64,000 bases of DNA from contig OZ025252.1 in assembly GCA_964019135.1 (NCBI GenBank), forward strand, positions 9,874,823 to 9,938,822, read 5' to 3'. The notes under the pieces are model-generated. The model ran no database searches. It was not told where the DNA came from and worked only from the letters and a program-made list of their open reading frames with translations. Origin of the DNA: Arenicola marina. Taxonomy: Eukaryota; Annelida; Polychaeta; Arenicolidae. The first letter of the stretch is position 1. Every line of letters begins with the position of its first letter. Position numbers and translations under genes: made by a program. Positions 36,397 to 46,798 of the stretch are shown here, piece after piece.

Positions 36397-39300
36397 GTAA
36401 GTTATTAACTTCTATATTTATGCACAATTAAAATAAAAATGGTTTTATTGTTAAATGAGGTAGGTAGTGTGTATTTTTGATGTCGTTGACACCACTTAAT
36501 TGTTTGCAAAAAAAATTCATTCAACACCTTCTCCACTTTTTTTCTTCATAGTCTCATCATTTATCGTCGTTTTATTCTTGCATCCTGTAAATTATATACG
36601 GAGCCGACAGTTAATATATTCTATATAATATACTCTATATGGGACATCCCATGTTAAAAACGTCAATCCTTTATCATTATATTCACATTTTGTCGCATAG
36701 TTCAGAAGTGCCTTCCTCAAATAGTACCAACATATATTACGTATTGTAAGATGGTACCCAGCAGCAATTGTCAATTGCGTGTGAAATTCGACCCGGAAAT
36801 GACGTCACATGAATTTTCTGAAAATTGGCGAATGGTGAAAGATGGTGATTTTTTGTACGCGCACGAGTCCCTGTATCGCCAACGGCGCTTGATGCACTAC
36901 CCCGTCTGCCGGTCATGGACGATCTGGACAGTGTTCCAACAGCTTTCGAGCTGGGTTAGGCAATCAATTCCTTGGGCAGCGGGAAAGCGCCTAGCAATGA
37001 CAGTGGATTCCTGCTGAAGTAATTAAGTGTGGGGAAACTATATTGCTCTCTCATCTACACCAGCTTCTCGTCTTTTGCTGGAACAATGGTACTGCTCCAC
37101 ACGACATGCGTGATGCAAATATAGTTACGTTCTACAAAATCAAAGGGGACCGCGGTGATTGTAACAGATATACCGCGGAATATCACTCTTAAGCATTACT
37201 GGTCAACTCTTCGCCAGAATTGCCTTAAAGAGACTGCAACTCCTTGCGAACAGAGTGTATCGTGAAGCGCACTGCGGTTTCAGAGCCGGACGTTCCACGT
37301 CGACATGATATTCTCGTTGCGTCAACTCCAGGAGAAACGTAGAGAGCAGCACAAGCCCCTCTACCTTGCTTTTGTTGATCTCACCAAGGCTTTTGATACT
37401 GTCAGCAGATCCGGGTTGTACAAAATATTGGAGTCTATTGGCTGCCCCCGCAGACTACTTATCCGCTCCTTTCATGAACATTCGTTCAGCACAGTACAGT
37501 TCGACGGAGCTACGTCCGAGAGCTTCCAAGTCAGAAATGGTGTGAAGCAGGGTTGTGTTCTTTCGCCAACTTTATTTGGTATCTTCTTCTCTATGCTCCT
37601 TTCGCACGCATTTGATGAGGATGCGGAGGGGGTTAACTGCACACTAGATCGGATCGGAAATTGTTCAACCTTTCCAGATTGTGTGCTAAGTCCAAGCGGA
37701 GGCGCTTCTTAATAAGGGAACTGCTATTTGCTGACGACGCAGCACTGGTTGCGCACCCAGAAAGCCAGCTGCAGAGACTCAAGGATCGACACTCGGACGT
37801 GTGTGCTTTATTCGCTTTGACTATTAGTGTTAAGATAACAGTCGTGCTGAGCCAAGGGGCTATCACACCACCAGTGATTACCCTAAATAACATGCCTGTA
37901 GAGGTGGTCAATAAGTTGTGTTACCTGGGAAGTACCATCACGGATAATTTATCCCGGGACGAAGAAATAAATACTCGCATTGGGAAGGCAGCCGCCATAT
38001 TTGGCAGGTTAAACAAACGTGCTTGGAAATATTCAAAACTAACCATTCGCATCAAAATGCTAATCTACAGGGCGTGTGTTCTAAGTAGCCTGCTTTACGG
38101 CAGTGAAACGTGGACTACATATTGTGGCCAAAAAAAAGAGTTCCATCTCCGTTGCCTGCGAAACATTTTAGGCATTTCTTGTCAAAACAAGGTAACAAAT
38201 GCCAACGGGTTAGCCAGGGCCAACCTACCGAGCATTTTTGCTCTTGTACAAACCAAGACCTATCGGCAGGTCATCGATACGACGACTGCGGGAAGCTCTG
38301 TCGGACAGAGATAGGCTTATTCAGTCATAAGCGCAAATGCCGCGACGCAAATCGTATCACTTGAAATCTAACAAAGCTGCATAAATCCATCGTCTTTCGC
38401 AGACGGACGGATGCCAACCCCCTATCCTGTAAATTATCGCATTGTTGCGTCACGACTGGTTTCCTGAATTGTCAAAATTTTCGTTTCCTTTCCAGAGCAA
38501 CTTGCTGGGAAGGTGGTGTGGATAACTGGAGCCTCCAGTGGCATTGGGGAGTATCTAGCATATAACTTGGCAAAAGCTGGCTGCAAGTTGGTTTTGTCTG
38601 CACGTAGAAGTGAAGAACTGGAGAGAGTCAAGAAGCAGTGTCTCAGTAAGTTAACATGAAACCACTTATGTTGTGTACTTATGTAACAACATGTTATGTT
38701 GCAAGTGTTCCTATGGTGTTACATATGTTACAAGTGTTCCTATGTTGTTACATATCTTACAAGTATTCTTATGGTGTTCCATATGTTACAAGTGTTCCTA
38801 TGGTGTTACATATGTTACAAGTGTTCCTATGGTGTTACATATGTTACAATTGTTCCTATGGTGTTTCATATGTTGCAAGTGTTCCTATGGTGTTACATGT
38901 TACAAGTGTTCCTATGGTGTTACATATGTTACAAGTGTTCCTATTGTGTTACATGTTACAAGTGTTCCTATGGTGTTACATATGTTACAAGTGTTCCTAT
39001 GGTGTTACATATGTTACAAGTGTTCCTATTGTGTTACATGTTACAAGTGTTCCTATGGTGTTACATGTTACAAGTGTTCCTATGGTGTTACATATGTTAC
39101 AATTGTTCCTATGGTGTTACATATGTTACAAGTGTTCCTATGGTGTTACATATGATGATCAGTTCCCACAGTGTTTATCCAGTCACCATATACATATACT
39201 CGTAGTCAACTAATGACTGTACTCTATAGCAAACGTATTTTCTTAATGTAGAAATTTTAAACGGTGTTTCACTTCTATCTTAACAATATAAACGTATTCA

Positions 39301-42300
39301 TGATTTCTGTGAAATATTTTATTACATATTTAAATTTTGTCTTTCTTGCATGTAACTTTAGACTCTGCATAAATTAATCAAGATTCATCAACTGTCACAT
39401 AATTCATATTAAAGCATGTTTACTACCATTTGTATTATGTGCGTACTATTAATATCTATTCGATAGTATTGTCACATATGCTGTTCTCCTTCTTTCATAT
39501 TGCCAGGGTTACATTACCTGGGTAAACTGTCCGCATACATAATCTCCTTCTTTCATATTGCCAGGGTTACATTACCTGGGCAAACTGTCCGCATACATAA
39601 GCTCCTTCTTTCATATTGCCAGGGTTACATTACCTGGGTAAACTGTCCGCATACATAATCTCCTTCTTTCATATTGCCAGGGTTACATTACCTGGGCAAA
39701 CTGTCCGCATACATAATCTCCTTCTTTCATATTGCCAGGGTTACATTACCTGGGTAAACTGTCCGCATACATAATCTCCTTCTTTCATATTGCCAGGGTT
39801 ACATTACCTGGGTAAACTGTCCGCATACATAATCTCCTTCTTTCATATTGCCAGGGTTACATTACCTGGGTAAACTGTCCGCATACATAATCTCCTTCTT
39901 TCATATTGCCAGGGTTACATTACCTGGGTAAACTGTCCGCATACATAATCTCCTTCTTTCATATTGCCAGGGTTACATTACCTGGGCAAACTGTCCGCAT
40001 ACATAATCTCCTTCTTTCATATTGCCAGGGTTACATTACCTGGATAAACTGTCCGCATACATAATCTCCTTTCATATTGCCAGGGTTACATTACCTGGGC
40101 AAACTGTCCGCATACATAATCTCCTTTTTTCATATTGCCAGGGTTACATTACCTGGGTAAACTGTCCGCATACATAATCTCCTTCTTTCATATTGCCAGG
40201 GTTACATTACCTGGGTAAACTGTCCGCATACATAATCTCCTTCTTTCATATTGCCAGGGTTACATTACCTGGGTAAACTGTCCGCATACATAATCTCCTT
40301 CTTTCATATTGCCAGGGTTACATTACCTGGGCAAACTGTCCGCATACATAATCTCCTTCTTTCATATTGCCAGGGTTACATTACCTGGGCAAACTGTCCG
40401 CATACATAATCTCCTTCTTTCATATTGCCAGGGTTACATTACCTGGGCAAACTGTCCGCATACATAATCTCCTTCTTTCATATTGCCAGGGTTACATTAC
40501 CTGGGTAAACTGTCCGCATACATAATCTCCTTCTTTCATATTGCCAGGGTTACATTACCTGGGCAAACTGTCCGCATGCATAATCTCCTTCTTTCATATT
40601 GCCAGGGTTACATTACCTGGGTAAACTGTCCGCATACATAATCTCCTTCTTTCATATTGCCAGGGTTACATTACCTGGGTAAACTGTCCGCATACATAAT
40701 CTCCTTCTTTCATATTGCCAGGGTTACATTACCTGGGTAAACTGTCCGCATACATAATCTCCTTCTTTCATATTGCCAGGGTTACATTACCTGGGCAAAC
40801 TGTCCGCATACATAATCTCCTTCTTTAGCGCAGGAGTATATAGTTATCGCGATATGAACTTTGATACAAAATGTATCACCCCCGGGTTATTACCATTGCA
40901 GCGAATGGCCGAATTACTACAGACGACATCCTGGTATTACCTCTCGATATGTTAGCCTTCAATACCCATGATGGGGCCACCAAGCAAGTGTTGGACCATT
41001 TTAAGACCGTAAGTGACTGCTAGAACTCAAGTTGGAAACAAGATGACGAGTGGTAAATTTGAATTAGAAATAGGAGAGTGGTTAAGTTACTCTTTCAACA
41101 CATGGTTTCATGGTGCAGAAGTAGGCGCATTGAAACATCGCCAGCCTGTATGAAGCTCGGTTAGCTCAGTCGGTAGAACGGCGGATCGTTCGATTCCCGA
41201 TGGGACCTATTTTGTGGGTATTTACTGATGACATCAACCCTTCTTTAGGTCCAAAAGTGTGGTTTTCCCCCATGGTTATCATTTTTAAAGAAGTTTGCAG
41301 TTTGTTGAAATAGTAACTATAATACCATTTTTGTTCACAATATGCAGATCGATATCCTGGTCAACAATGCGGGTCGTTCACAGAGAGCGTGGGCGAAAGA
41401 TACCGACATTGAGGTGCAACGACAAATCGTGGAGCTCAATCTGCTGGGGCCTATCTCTCTGACTAAGGCGGTGCTTCCCCACTTCATCGAGAAGAAACGT
41501 GGCCACTTGGTCGTCACCAGTAGCATTGCAGGAAAGCTAGGTGGGATATGAATTACGATATAAACCATCAATTGAAAACATAGTTGAATCTTGGCTGTAT
41601 AACTATAACTCTAGCGTTATCGGATACATATCGAGTCATACTTACATCAATTCTCCGAAAGACACGTTTCAACGGGCTGCACATATCGACGTCGTCCATG
41701 GTAATTTACATAGCATCATCGCATCTGTACAAAAAATATAGCAATGACCAAGGGTGAACCAACTACAACTGACGGTCTTAATTACTTTAATTGTACTCCC
41801 AGTGACCGGGATCATGTATGAACACGTAGCAAGTGTAAAGTATAAACATATATGTTTATGAGTGTTCTCTGCCTTACAGGAGCGCCATTCTCAGCAGGAT
41901 ACTGCGCCTCCAAATTCGCCCTGCACGTAAGTAACTTTCTTTCCATGCATTCGTGCTATACTTGTTAGCTTTCAGTGGAATTGTAATTTAATCAAGGAGT
42001 AACTTACACTTGATGCATATATGTATATTAAAGGTGCCATCACAACAAACGTCACGGATCACTATGAACACCGGTTAGTTCTGTCGGTACAGCTCAGACG
42101 GTGGCAGCAACTATTTTCCACTGCGTAATTTTTCGAAGAAAAATTCCCGGATCCTAATTTTGGATTCTACTTCTCGCAAAATTAGTTCATGCGGCCCCGC
42201 CGTTCGCATGTTTAACATGTGTAATAATAGCATATTTAACTGCTTGTTTATTTTACATGATAAAGTAAAGGTACTGATATGCGACAATAATTCGAAATAT

Positions 42301-44561
42301 GGAGCACAGATTCTGAAATAGCAATGTACAGTATTTTTGATTATCCGAAAAACACTAACAATTACATAGCAGTAGCGGTCACTCACACATGATAGAAAGA
42401 AAATTGCATACCCAGCGTATATGGCGTGACATCTTACCTTCTTTTAACACCGTCTGAATCTTCATCGATGTTTAATGAGCGAATACTACTGCTATGGATT
42501 TAACGTTAGGAATTATCTTTTGTCCCAGGGATGGTACGATGCATTGCGAATGGAGATGGTGCTGAACAACATTTCAGTGACTTTAGTCTGCCCTGGGCCC
42601 GTATTTTCTGACATCACTAGGACTGCCTTCACTGAGAGGCCGGACCAGGTACTGGCCCTAAGACCAATTGCCTTGTTCACAATGGCATACTGTAGGGGAG
42701 GTACAGTGCCTTGGGTTTGGCGTGTTTCAACCGGGGCTGGATTACAGGAGCACATCAGTACCTTTGCCTCGTGTTATCTATTCATTGAATATACAACATA
42801 TTACATTCGATTGCATGTTCGTATGGTCGACAGGGCTGGTATGATACACTTCGCCTCGAAATGACTGGACACAATATCGGTGTAACCCTAGTGTGTCCAG
42901 GTGCCGTGTTTTCTAACATACGACAATACGAGTTCACTTCTCAAACGGGACAGGCAAGTATAATAGTGTTGCTTGTAGCTTATCTCGTGGCACGTAATGT
43001 TTGTATTCACGGCAGTGGCGGACACAGGGGAGGGTGAGGGGGGGGGGGGTCAAGGGGATCCGGACCCCCCTATTGTTTTAGGTTTACGCTACATGATCGG
43101 CATATTACGCTGTAGGCATATAGCCTAGAGGGGCGCGGACCGCTAGTCGCGATAAGTGACAGCACGGTGTTTGTAGTCCAGCAACCATAGCCTCTGTGGG
43201 GCCGCCACATAGCCTGGAGGGGCGCGGACCGCTAGTCGCGATAAGTGACAGCACGGTGTTTGTAGTCCAGCAACCATAGCCTCTGTGGGGTCGCCACATA
43301 GCCTAGAGGGGCGCGGACCGCCAGTCGCGATAAGTGACAGCACGGTGTTTGTAGTCCAGCAACCATAGCCTCTGTGGGGCCGCCACATAGCCTAGAGGGG
43401 CGCGGACCGCTAGTCGCGATAAGTGACAGCACGGTGTTTGTAGTCCAGCAACCATAGCCTCTGTGAGGCCGCCACATAGCCTAGAGGGGCGCGGACCGCT
43501 AGTCGCGATAAGTGACAGCACGGTGTTTGTAGTCCAGCAACCATAGCCTCTGTGGGGCCGCCACATAGCCTGGAGGGGCGCGGACCGCTAGTCGCGATAA
43601 GCGACAGCACGGTGTTTGTAGTCCAGCAACCATAGCCTCTGTGGGGCCGCCACATAGCCTAGAGGGGCGCGGACCGCTAGTCGCGATAAGTGACAGCACG
43701 GTGTTTGTAGTCCAGCAACCATAGCCTCTGTGGGGCCGCCACATAGCCTAGAGGGGCGCGGACCGCTAGTCGCGATAAGCGACAGCACGGTGTTTGTAGT
43801 CCAGCAACCATAGCCTCTGTGGAGCCGCCATATATCCCAGAGGGGCGCGGACCTTTTAATTTGTAGAACTAATTACAACGAATGGCATATTCTTACGATG
43901 GCCCGGCAGTTTTGTCGGGTGTACCGCTTCATTGAAAGTACTGTACTTCTAGCTATACGCGTATTTGTATCATTCTCGTTGTATTGCAATGGAATTACTT
44001 TTTTCTCTTGGCCTAGATGTATGGGAACCCGATGAAGTCGGACGAGAAGCGAATAACCACTGACAGATGTGCCGCGCTCATGGCCATTGCCATCGTCAAC
44101 AAGCTTGATGAAGTCTGGATCGCCCTCAACCCAGTCCTATTCTTTACATATCTATCTCAATACTGCCCAGACTTTGCACGGATGTAAGTACTTGCCCAAC
44201 ACTGGTGGTAGTCATAACGATGGGGTAAGCTACGCGCTAAGAGTGCACGTTCGTCGTAATTTGAGGTGGTTTTTATAAACCACACGTAGCTTACGAATGA
44301 CATTTCCAGGAATAATTTCACAGCTGTGTAAACTTCGATTGTATGTATGTTTGTCAAAACTGACATGGGATTGTTGTTGGAATCCTATCGAAATCAAAAC
44401 CACATACACTAAGTTAAGTTTTTGTGAACTATAAATAGTATACTTTTATACACATTATGTAACTGCACAAACTGACCTGTTTGTCTCCCCTTCCTTCCAT
44501 TAGGGTTGCCAAAAGAGCCGGAATGAAGATTGTTATGAAGATCAGAGAAGGAAAGCTGTGA
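36264..44561 (+). CDS. DHRS7: DHRS7-like short-chain dehydrogenase/reductase, spliced, two alternative exon 6 forms
   Basis: Predicted coding exons: 36264-36396, 38496-38645, 40902-41008, 41348-41540, 41880-41926, 42529-42648 (6a) or 42834-42953 (6b), 44017-44183, 44504-44561. Either choice gives 324 residues, close to 339 in human DHRS7. An N-terminal hydrophobic segment (about residues 8-27) should anchor it in the membrane, as in vertebrate DHRS7 of the ER. Then come DADLTLLW, cofactor motif TGASSGIG (55-62), NNAG (136-139), and the expected SDR tetrad N161, S189, Y202, K206 (YCASK). VCPG in exon 6 precedes the substrate loop. Likely role is NADP-dependent carbonyl/steroid/retinoid reduction, inferred from family. 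All junction phases agree. The C-terminus is shorter than in vertebrates. Assignment to DHRS7 rests on the N-terminus, [15 protein letters not shown] and ILVLPLD. Confidence 0.9.
36860..38400 (+). mobile_element. 5'-truncated LINE (non-LTR retrotransposon) in intron 1
   Basis: The reverse-transcriptase part of a LINE lies in gene-sense orientation. Recognisable pieces are [17 protein letters not shown] near 36910, [20 protein letters not shown] near 37160-37230 (frame breaks), [17 protein letters not shown] (from about 37353), [18 protein letters not shown], the catalytic box FADDAA near 37727, [25 protein letters not shown] and [15 protein letters not shown]. The C-terminal [16 protein letters not shown] follows in another frame after an internal deletion that removes the segment normally lying between. 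The endonuclease end is absent. There are several stops and at least two frameshifts, near 37660 and after 38250. The family looks like the common invertebrate endonuclease-RT LINE; I do not assign the clade. It is a dead copy. Confidence 0.88.
38496..38645 (+). other. DHRS7: DHRS7-like exon 2 (cofactor-binding motif)
   Basis: It follows TTTCCTTTCCAG and encodes [20 protein letters not shown] to KKQCL. It contains TGASSGIG and the ARR segment (LVLSARR) that favours NADP in many SDRs. It ends in phase 1 at A|GTAAGTT. The 29-bp array begins within 30 bp of this donor. Confidence 0.92.
38660..39155 (+). repeat. 27/29-bp tandem repeat at the start of intron 2, about 17 copies
   Basis: The unit is ACATATGTTACAAGTGTTCC plus TATGGTGTT (29 bp), with a 27-bp form lacking AT in ACATATG. 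Three overlapping plus frames stay open across it (for example 38656-39213 with [11 protein letters not shown] repeats). These are repeat by-products inside an intron. Confidence 0.92.
39486..40826 (+). repeat. 58-bp tandem repeat at the end of intron 2, about 23 copies
   Basis: The unit is 58 bp (CTCCTTCTTTCATATTGCCA then GGGTTACATTACCTGGGTAA, ACTGTCCGCATACATAAT). Copies are almost identical; the main variant is GGGTAAACT versus GGGCAAACT. Every unit contains a pyrimidine-rich stretch ending in CAG, resembling a 3' splice site, and 15 bases later a GTAAAC or GCAAAC that resembles a weak donor. The array ends 75 bp before predicted exon 3. Confidence 0.95.
40902..41008 (+). other. DHRS7: DHRS7-like exon 3
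   Basis: It starts after TTACCATTGCAG and encodes [20 protein letters not shown] to [15 protein letters not shown] matches DHRS7 before the NNAG region. It closes phase 1 from exon 2 and ends in phase 0 at ACC|GTAAGT. Confidence 0.85.
41153..41208 (+). mobile_element. tRNA-derived SINE-like fragment in intron 3
   Basis: GGTTAGCTCAGTCGGTAGAA matches a tRNA D-arm/A box and GTTCGATTCCC matches a B box. The anticodon arm is shortened, so it is not a functional tRNA. A diverged relative without a B box lies at 42061-42105 in intron 5 (CCGGTTAGTTCTGTCGGTA). Both are best read as SINE heads or pseudo-tRNAs. Confidence 0.6.
41348..41540 (+). other. DHRS7: DHRS7-like exon 4 (NNAG and catalytic Ser)
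   Basis: It encodes [15 protein letters not shown], the conserved Asn in VELNLLG, and [11 protein letters not shown] with the catalytic serine (S189). It ends in phase 1 at CTAG|GTGGGA, a weak but usable donor. Confidence 0.93.
41880..41926 (+). other. DHRS7: DHRS7-like exon 5 (catalytic YxxxK)
   Basis: A 47-nt exon after TGCCTTACAG encodes [16 protein letters not shown] with Y202 and K206. It ends in phase 0 at CAC|GTAAGT, which allows either exon 6 copy to follow in frame. Confidence 0.92.
42529..42648 (+). other. DHRS7: DHRS7-like exon 6a (alternative)
   Basis: A 120-nt exon follows TTTTGTCCCAG and encodes [20 protein letters not shown] then [20 protein letters not shown]. It begins and ends in phase 0. 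The acceptor is good; the donor is CAG|GTACTG. It covers the helix after YxxxK, the strand leading to the PG motif, and the start of the substrate loop. Confidence 0.9.
42834..42953 (+). other. DHRS7: DHRS7-like exon 6b (duplicated alternative, GC donor)
   Basis: A second 120-nt, phase 0-0 exon lies 185 bp after 6a and encodes [20 protein letters not shown] then [20 protein letters not shown]. By my count 24 of 40 residues match 6a. The acceptor (GGTCGACAG) has a poor pyrimidine tract, and the donor is CAG|GCAAGT, a GC donor otherwise matching consensus. The frame is free of stops and structurally important residues are kept, so it appears functional. Splicing both exons in tandem would keep frame but duplicate a core strand, so one-or-other use is more likely. 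Confidence 0.85.
43013..43085. other. G-run dispersed-repeat edge
   Basis: CAGTGGCGGACACAGGGGAG followed by a G-run and GGATCCGGACCCCCC resembles the end of a CAGTGGCGGA-type transposon, similar to the ends at 34640. No partner end was found. Confidence 0.35.
43113..43853 (+). repeat. 89-bp tandem repeat in the intron before exon 7, about 8 copies
   Basis: The unit is 89 bp (CATAGCCTAGAGGGGCGCGG, ACCGCTAGTCGCGATAAGTG, ACAGCACGGTGTTTGTAGTC, CAGCAACCATAGCCTCTGTG, GGGCCGCCA). Copies are near identical, with a few changes such as CTGGAG, GCGACAGC and GAGGCC. Overlapping minus frames of ~81 codons offset by exactly 89 bp result from the repeat. The unit is GC-rich compared with the surrounding intron. 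Confidence 0.95.
44017..44183 (+). other. DHRS7: DHRS7-like exon 7
   Basis: It follows CTCTTGGCCTAG and encodes [20 protein letters not shown] to [16 protein letters not shown] and [19 protein letters not shown] match the DHRS7 C-terminal region (TTSRC, KEVWISEQPFLL, TYLWQY). It ends in phase 2 at AT|GTAAGT. Confidence 0.92.
44504..44561 (+). other. DHRS7: DHRS7-like terminal exon 8
   Basis: It follows CTTCCTTCCATTAG and encodes the last 19 residues, [19 protein letters not shown], counting the split Met, then TGA. Vertebrate DHRS7 continues somewhat further. Confidence 0.82.
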
Positions 44562-44740
44562 TTGCACAGAAAGGTCGCTCTGGCCTTCGCGATGCATACA
44601 TCAACTTTTTGTGACCATGTTTGTTTTGCTATCATTCTGTTCCCGGCAGTGTTAGATTAGGAGCCTGCGTTAGATTGATGCCCGGCATGTAACTGCTGAG
44701 ATGCATTAGGACAATTGTTTGAGGATGCGCACTAATGGGT

Positions 44741-44746
44741 AATAAA
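44741..44746 (+). terminator. polyadenylation signal of the DHRS7-like gene
   Basis: AATAAA lies 180 bp after the stop codon and is followed within 30 bp by a TGTTTTTTT tract, a plausible GU/U-rich downstream element. Confidence 0.65.
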
Positions 44747-45587
44747 ATTACATTTATCGTGTTTTTTTGCCGTATTTGGTCATATATTTGTTAAGAAAGT
44801 CCAGGAACTTCAGTACTTCCGACATTTGTCGCTCTTACACGCATTGGTAACCTTTCATGAGTTTGACCTTTTGCCTTTTATATCAAGCGTCACGAAAAAA
44901 ATACCTACCTGAAGTCAAAGATCAGAAGCAGAACTTGCGTTGGGAATTTACCTTTTTGATGATGTCAATAGATACCCCCACCCTATATAACATCGTGCTA
45001 TTTCTCCGCCATGCCCAAAAACAAGGGCTGTTTTAGGTCTTTCACTCTTTATGAAGTTGGTTATTTGTATGTCTATGTTGTCGAAATGTAATCCCTGAGT
45101 ATTACGATAATCTGTAAAAGCCACAGAAAAACAATTTAAGGCCATAATATACGTTTCTGTTTTTTAAGAATGTATAATTTTTCTTATAATGTTAATTTGA
45201 CTGTGTATCAATAATAATTCGTTATTTAGAACTTGATTTCGGGGATGGCCACGGGAGGCTTTAATCGAAAACATGCAAATGATTGATGACCGTCGAACGT
45301 TTGACGGAACGACATCCTGCTAATGTAATATGTAACCACGGGCGTGAAACGGAAATGTCATATTGGGTCCTGGATAGTTAAATTTGATCTTATACTTCAA
45401 TGTCCATGTCTAACCATCTATTTCACAATAAAAGAATGATTTTCTTAAAATAAACGATTGTCACGTATTTATAATCACCAGTCAACCTTTTTTTCCCTAG
45501 GACCGATTCTGGTCAAATAGAAAATACTATTAGAACCGTATTGGATTTGGAAGCTATTATCACAAAAAAGGTAGAGAGTGCATATAG

Positions 45588-45680
45588 CGCTCCCGTGTCC
45601 AGTGGTTAGCGCATCTGACGGCATATCGGTAGATACGGGTTTGAATTCGGCCATGGTCGGGGACTTGATATGGGGCGTGT
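45588..45680 (+). mobile_element. tRNA-derived SINE-like element
   Basis: GTCCAGTGGTTAGCGCATCT fits a tRNA A-box region, and GGGTTTGAATTCGGCC about 25 bp later fits a degenerate B box. Downstream GC-rich sequence to about 45750 may be its body. A functional tRNA is unlikely because the arms do not pair cleanly. The 3' limit is uncertain. Confidence 0.5.
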
Positions 45681-46466
45681 TTCGTCCATTCCGATCATTC
45701 ACCGCCCCGGGGGGTTCCTTTACAAATGTTAGCTCTTGCGTGCACCAATGCTGCCTAGAAACACCAATTCGATTCATTTCAAAGAAAGTTCATCGCAGAG
45801 GAATGAACATTAATTAACTATGAACGGCTATAAAAGGAACGGCCCGCTATCATATATAATCGATCTGGTTGCGAGGTTCACGTACATGCCTCCACCCCCA
45901 GACCATGTCACTGTCACGTGTCACAAACGAACTTTTACACAATGTCCGTATACTTTAGTTTGCTACACTATTAATAGTCACTATTAATAGTCACTGTTAA
46001 TAGTTGGCAGTGTTAACTCTTTTAGCATTTGCTATAACGATAAATTACACAATTATAAAAAGGACTTAACTGTCCGTTCACTCGCTACTGAACGATATGT
46101 AGGCCGTGAAACGTTCCTCATTTCGACGCGGCTGACTGTACCGATCAACAAATAGTAGGCATGGTGGATTAACAGAAAAGAAATGGCGTAGATGAAATGA
46201 TTACTCGTGATCCATTATTACATACCCAATTGCAATATTTGTTATTTAAATTTGTACCTTGCCATTTGTAAAAGAGCTTAAATCGGTTTCGCGGGACCTG
46301 AGTTGCTTCTACCGGTTTTGTGCACGCCAGGACCATGAAAGGTTAATGAATGATAAATTAATGAATGAAACATACCCCAGATTAGGTGCCCAGATTAGAC
46401 GTGCGGTAATCATTATACTAGGCCCCACTCCGATGATGGCACGGTGTGGTTTTCGACCTTGTATTT

Positions 46467-46798
46467 GGCGTGGGTAACTTTTCCGGTGTAGCCTGATAAT
46501 CGGTCCGGCGTGATAAGGTGTCCGGGGGGCAAATGCGCATGCGCATCTGATGCAAATACCGCATGCCGTGATAACTTGTCCGGGCCTATCTTTCATCCTT
46601 GGGCCACTGCACTGATCATGGCAGAGGAAGATGGCGTGGGAAACTAGTCCGGTGTAGCCTGATAATCGGTCCGGCGTGATAAGGTGTCCGGGGGGCAAAT
46701 GCGCATGCGCATCTGATGCAAATACCGCATCCCGTGATAACTTGTCCGGGCCTATCTTTCATCCTTGGACCACTGCACTGATCATGGCAGAGGAAGAA
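46467..46798 (+). repeat. 166-bp tandem duplication
   Basis: Two direct copies (46467-46632 and 46633-46798) are nearly identical. Both contain GGTGTAGCCTGATAATCGGT, the palindrome AATGCGCATGCGCAT, and ATCATGGCAGAGGAAGA at the right edge. Differences include GCATGCCG/GCATCCCG and TTGGGCC/TTGGACC. Repeated GTCCGG and GTGATAA phrases occur inside each copy. Confidence 0.92.

Larger units (their letters stand above)
44562..46466. other. 3' flank of the gene, no further gene seen
   Basis: This stretch contains the 3'UTR, a second AATAAAAG near 45428, a SINE-like segment (listed), and a small triple repeat of CTATTAATAGTCA near 45968-46005. Frames at 45475-45777 (minus), 45578-45817 and 46259-46477 overlap repeats or lack domains. 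Confidence 0.5.

Noticed and set aside
38656-39213. Cys/Tyr-rich 160-185-codon frames resembling a repeat protein
   Set aside because: They lie in intron 2 of the DHRS7-like gene and arise from the 27/29-bp tandem repeat in three overlapping frames.
41153-41208. Functional tRNA gene
   Set aside because: A and B boxes are present but the anticodon arm is collapsed and the acceptor ends do not pair; a SINE head or pseudo-tRNA fits better.
42475-42864. Single uninterrupted 129-codon frame through exon 6a and the following intron
   Set aside because: It reads through a usable donor at 42648, and the sequence beyond no longer resembles the SDR family; exon 6b resumes the family match in another frame.
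43105-43788. Series of 64-87-codon minus frames
   Set aside because: They are offset by exactly 89 bp and are readings of the 89-bp intronic array.
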